A DNA stretch of 32,080 nt, from contig CAZCZY010000010.1 of the NCBI GenBank assembly GCA_964503525.1, forward strand, positions 1 to 32,080. Reading direction: 5' to 3'. The position numbers and the translations under genes were made by a program. Below the pieces are notes generated by a model that searched no databases, had not been told where the DNA came from, and saw only the letters and a list, made by a program, of their open reading frames with translations. Below are positions 31,036-32,080 of this stretch, in pieces. This stretch comes from CAZCZY01 sp964503525. GTDB taxonomy: Bacteria; Patescibacteriota; JAUYIX01. Position 1 is the stretch's first letter. The number at the start of each line of letters is the position of its first letter.

Positions 31036-31809
31036 TTATTGTGGTGGGTTCCACTCCGATGAGCAACTTTGTCCAGTGCTAATGCCACCGAGGTTCTGAG
31101 TGCATTGGCTCGTGGCGTTATTGCACTCTTCAAAAGTGGCAGATGGGAATGTTTGAACCGAACCAGTTGGCAGGCGAATTGTACAGCCAATATTGCCCGT
31201 ATTGAGCGTAGTATTGATCTTGTCCCACCTCGCACTACAGCTAGCTTGTTGTTGAGGGTTCTGCAGTTGGCATTGAGCCAGAGCTGCGTCGCATATCGCC
31301 TTGGTTGCGTTCATGGTTTCTTGACGTCTGCCGGGTATAGAAACCGTGCAAAATCCTACCTCGGAGGGCGTGGTCGGTGGTCCATTTGGTGTAGATGCAG
31401 ATGGACCTGTGCTAGTCGTTGTGCCAGTAGTGGGAGTGGCTCCGGTGGTTGATGGTCTTGCACCACCCGTTGATGGCCCCCCACCGCTTGTGCCAGGACC
31501 AACTAGATTTATTACCTCCCGGACGATTACTGCCGAGATCAACAAAAAAACCAAACCTATAATCGCGTTACGGATAGTTTTTTTGGCTTTTTCTAGTTTT
31601 TCTGTATCACCTGCCGCAGTAATGTAGAAAAATGCGCCTACAATAATATAGATTAGGGCGACGGCACCGGCGATTCCGATGGCCCAATTAATCGCACCAA
31701 CAATTACGGACTCGGCTGAGGCGCCTTCCGCAGGATTGGGAATTCCCGGAGGAACTTGCACACTCGCCGCGTGCGCCTGCAAAATTAGATGATTAAGAAA
31801 TAACCACAT
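31036..31809 (-). CDS. pilin-like protein with two tandem four-cysteine modules
   Basis: 257 aa. A short signal peptide (to about residue 15) is followed by two TM helices (about 34-62 and 82-103) flanking YITAAGDTEKLEKAKKTIRNAIIGL, the same core as the neighbouring 124-aa pilin. A Gly/Pro/Thr/Ser-rich linker follows (about 104-150). The C-terminus has two similar modules of about 43-45 residues: Cys 154, 173, 180, 191 and Cys 209, 229, 236, 249, each starting C-T-[VI] and ending CS-x2-W. The cysteines probably form disulfides outside the membrane. It starts 15 nt after the solute-binding protein gene. The function of the modules is unknown. Confidence 0.8.
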   Translation of the reverse strand: MWLFLNHLILQAHAASVQVPPGIPNPAEGASAESVIVGAINWAIGIAGAVALIYIIVGAFFYITAAGDTEKLEKAKKTIRNAIIGLVFLLISAVIVREVINLVGPGTSGGGPSTGGARPSTTGATPTTGTTTSTGPSASTPNGPPTTPSEVGFCTVSIPGRRQETMNATKAICDAALAQCQLQNPQQQASCSARWDKINTTLNTGNIGCTIRLPTGSVQTFPSATFEECNNATSQCTQNLGGISTGQSCSSEWNPPQ

Positions 31810-31824
31810 AAAAGCTACGTTACC

Positions 31825-32080
31825 TTAAATCCCAACCGGCGGGTACTCCCGCGTTTGTAAGCGCTGGGTAACTTGGCTGGCGGCAACATTGAGCGCCTCC
31901 TCGGGTGTTCGCCGCCCAAAATTGACGTCGTCAATTGCGCGAGAAAAGACCGTCTCGGTCAAATTAATATCAGGGGTATAAAAACTTTTAGCTATGGCTG
32001 ATTGCTGTGCAAACACACGCAAGTCGAGATCGTTTTCAAAGGCGGCAATCATCGAGCGCTTGGCCGGTGGTTTTTGTTCG
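31825..32080 (-). CDS. C-terminal fragment of a probable family 1 extracellular solute-binding protein
   Basis: About 84 codons are visible and the frame is open to the window edge, so the 5' end is missing. The end pattern AKSFYTPDINLTETVFSRAIDDVNFGRRTPEEALNVAASQVTQRL resembles the C-terminus of ABC-transporter sugar-binding proteins (family 1), which usually carry a 'G..tpeeAL..aa..v' motif. If correct, it binds a sugar outside the cell. The name rests on this short region only. It is followed 15 nt later by the cysteine-module pilin gene. Confidence 0.5.
   Translation of the reverse strand, partial: EQKPPAKRSMIAAFENDLDLRVFAQQSAIAKSFYTPDINLTETVFSRAIDDVNFGRRTPEEALNVAASQVTQRLQTREYPPVGI

Noticed and set aside
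1..32080. CRISPR arrays, insertion sequences, rRNA genes
   Set aside because: No regularly spaced repeats, transposase-like proteins or rRNA segments were seen on either strand.

Overview
The window looks like a compact bacterial chromosome segment, most likely from a Patescibacteria / Candidate Phyla Radiation lineage of the Parcubacteria type. This is inferred from family content and was not tested by a database search. The signs are: a dnaA-dnaN-recF / rpmH-rnpA-yidD-yidC-jag replication-origin block; two-TM TrbC/VirB2-type pilin-like proteins; a lamin-tail surface protein; a PKD-7TM protein beside an ATP-grasp ligase; a bifunctional phosphoglucose/phosphomannose isomerase; many tight, overlapping or convergent gene ends; and several predicted promoters whose -10 box sits exactly 7 nt before the ATG, which implies leaderless mRNAs.

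Layout. 1-2.5 kb: the 3' end of a VanW-domain gene (+), then two minus-strand accessory genes with strong Shine-Dalgarno (SD) sequences and their own terminators (an unknown 178-aa protein and a RmlC-like epimerase). 2.6-5.6 kb: ruvB, a small membrane protein, a PH-domain membrane protein and PGI/PMI (+). 5.6-7.7 kb: a divergent pair, a small membrane-anchored protein (-) and a large secreted lamin-tail/OB-fold protein (+). 7.6-11.9 kb: a minus-strand operon yebC-ruvC-(PKD-7TM)-(ATP-grasp/RimB-like fusion). 12.1-15.3 kb: PBP1A followed by a DarA-like c-di-AMP receptor (+).

15.3-19.5 kb: minus-strand dnaA-dnaN-recF-DciA-like gene. 19.7-22.3 kb: plus-strand rpmH-rnpA-yidD-yidC-jag-PRC-barrel gene. 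The dnaA/dnaN and dnaA/rpmH gaps are the best oriC candidates. 22.3-23.5 kb: minus-strand SOS cluster, with a promoter carrying a GTTC-N7-GTTC direct-repeat operator, a 59-aa protein, lexA, a structured gap and a 40-aa single-TM protein. 23.6-28 kb: minus-strand GT-C-like membrane protein, glutamate dehydrogenase, an unknown 486-aa coiled-coil protein with a near-consensus promoter, and tRNA-Leu(UAG). 28.3-30.5 kb: a plus-strand two-gene cassette of unknown function with near-identical SD leaders and a strong terminator. 30.6-32.1 kb: minus-strand pilin-like proteins, one with two tandem four-cysteine modules, and the 3' end of a probable solute-binding protein.

Together the genes cover replication initiation (DnaA, DnaN, RecF, DciA-like), recombination and SOS repair (RuvB, RuvC, LexA), membrane protein insertion (YidC, YidD, Jag), cell-wall synthesis (PBP1A, VanW) and a surface/pilus-like apparatus. 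The points most worth a second look are the LexA-controlled small protein, the ATP-grasp/RimB fusion with its PKD-7TM partner, the cysteine-module pilin, the unknown cassette at 28.3-30.5 kb and the leaderless-versus-SD split in translation signals.
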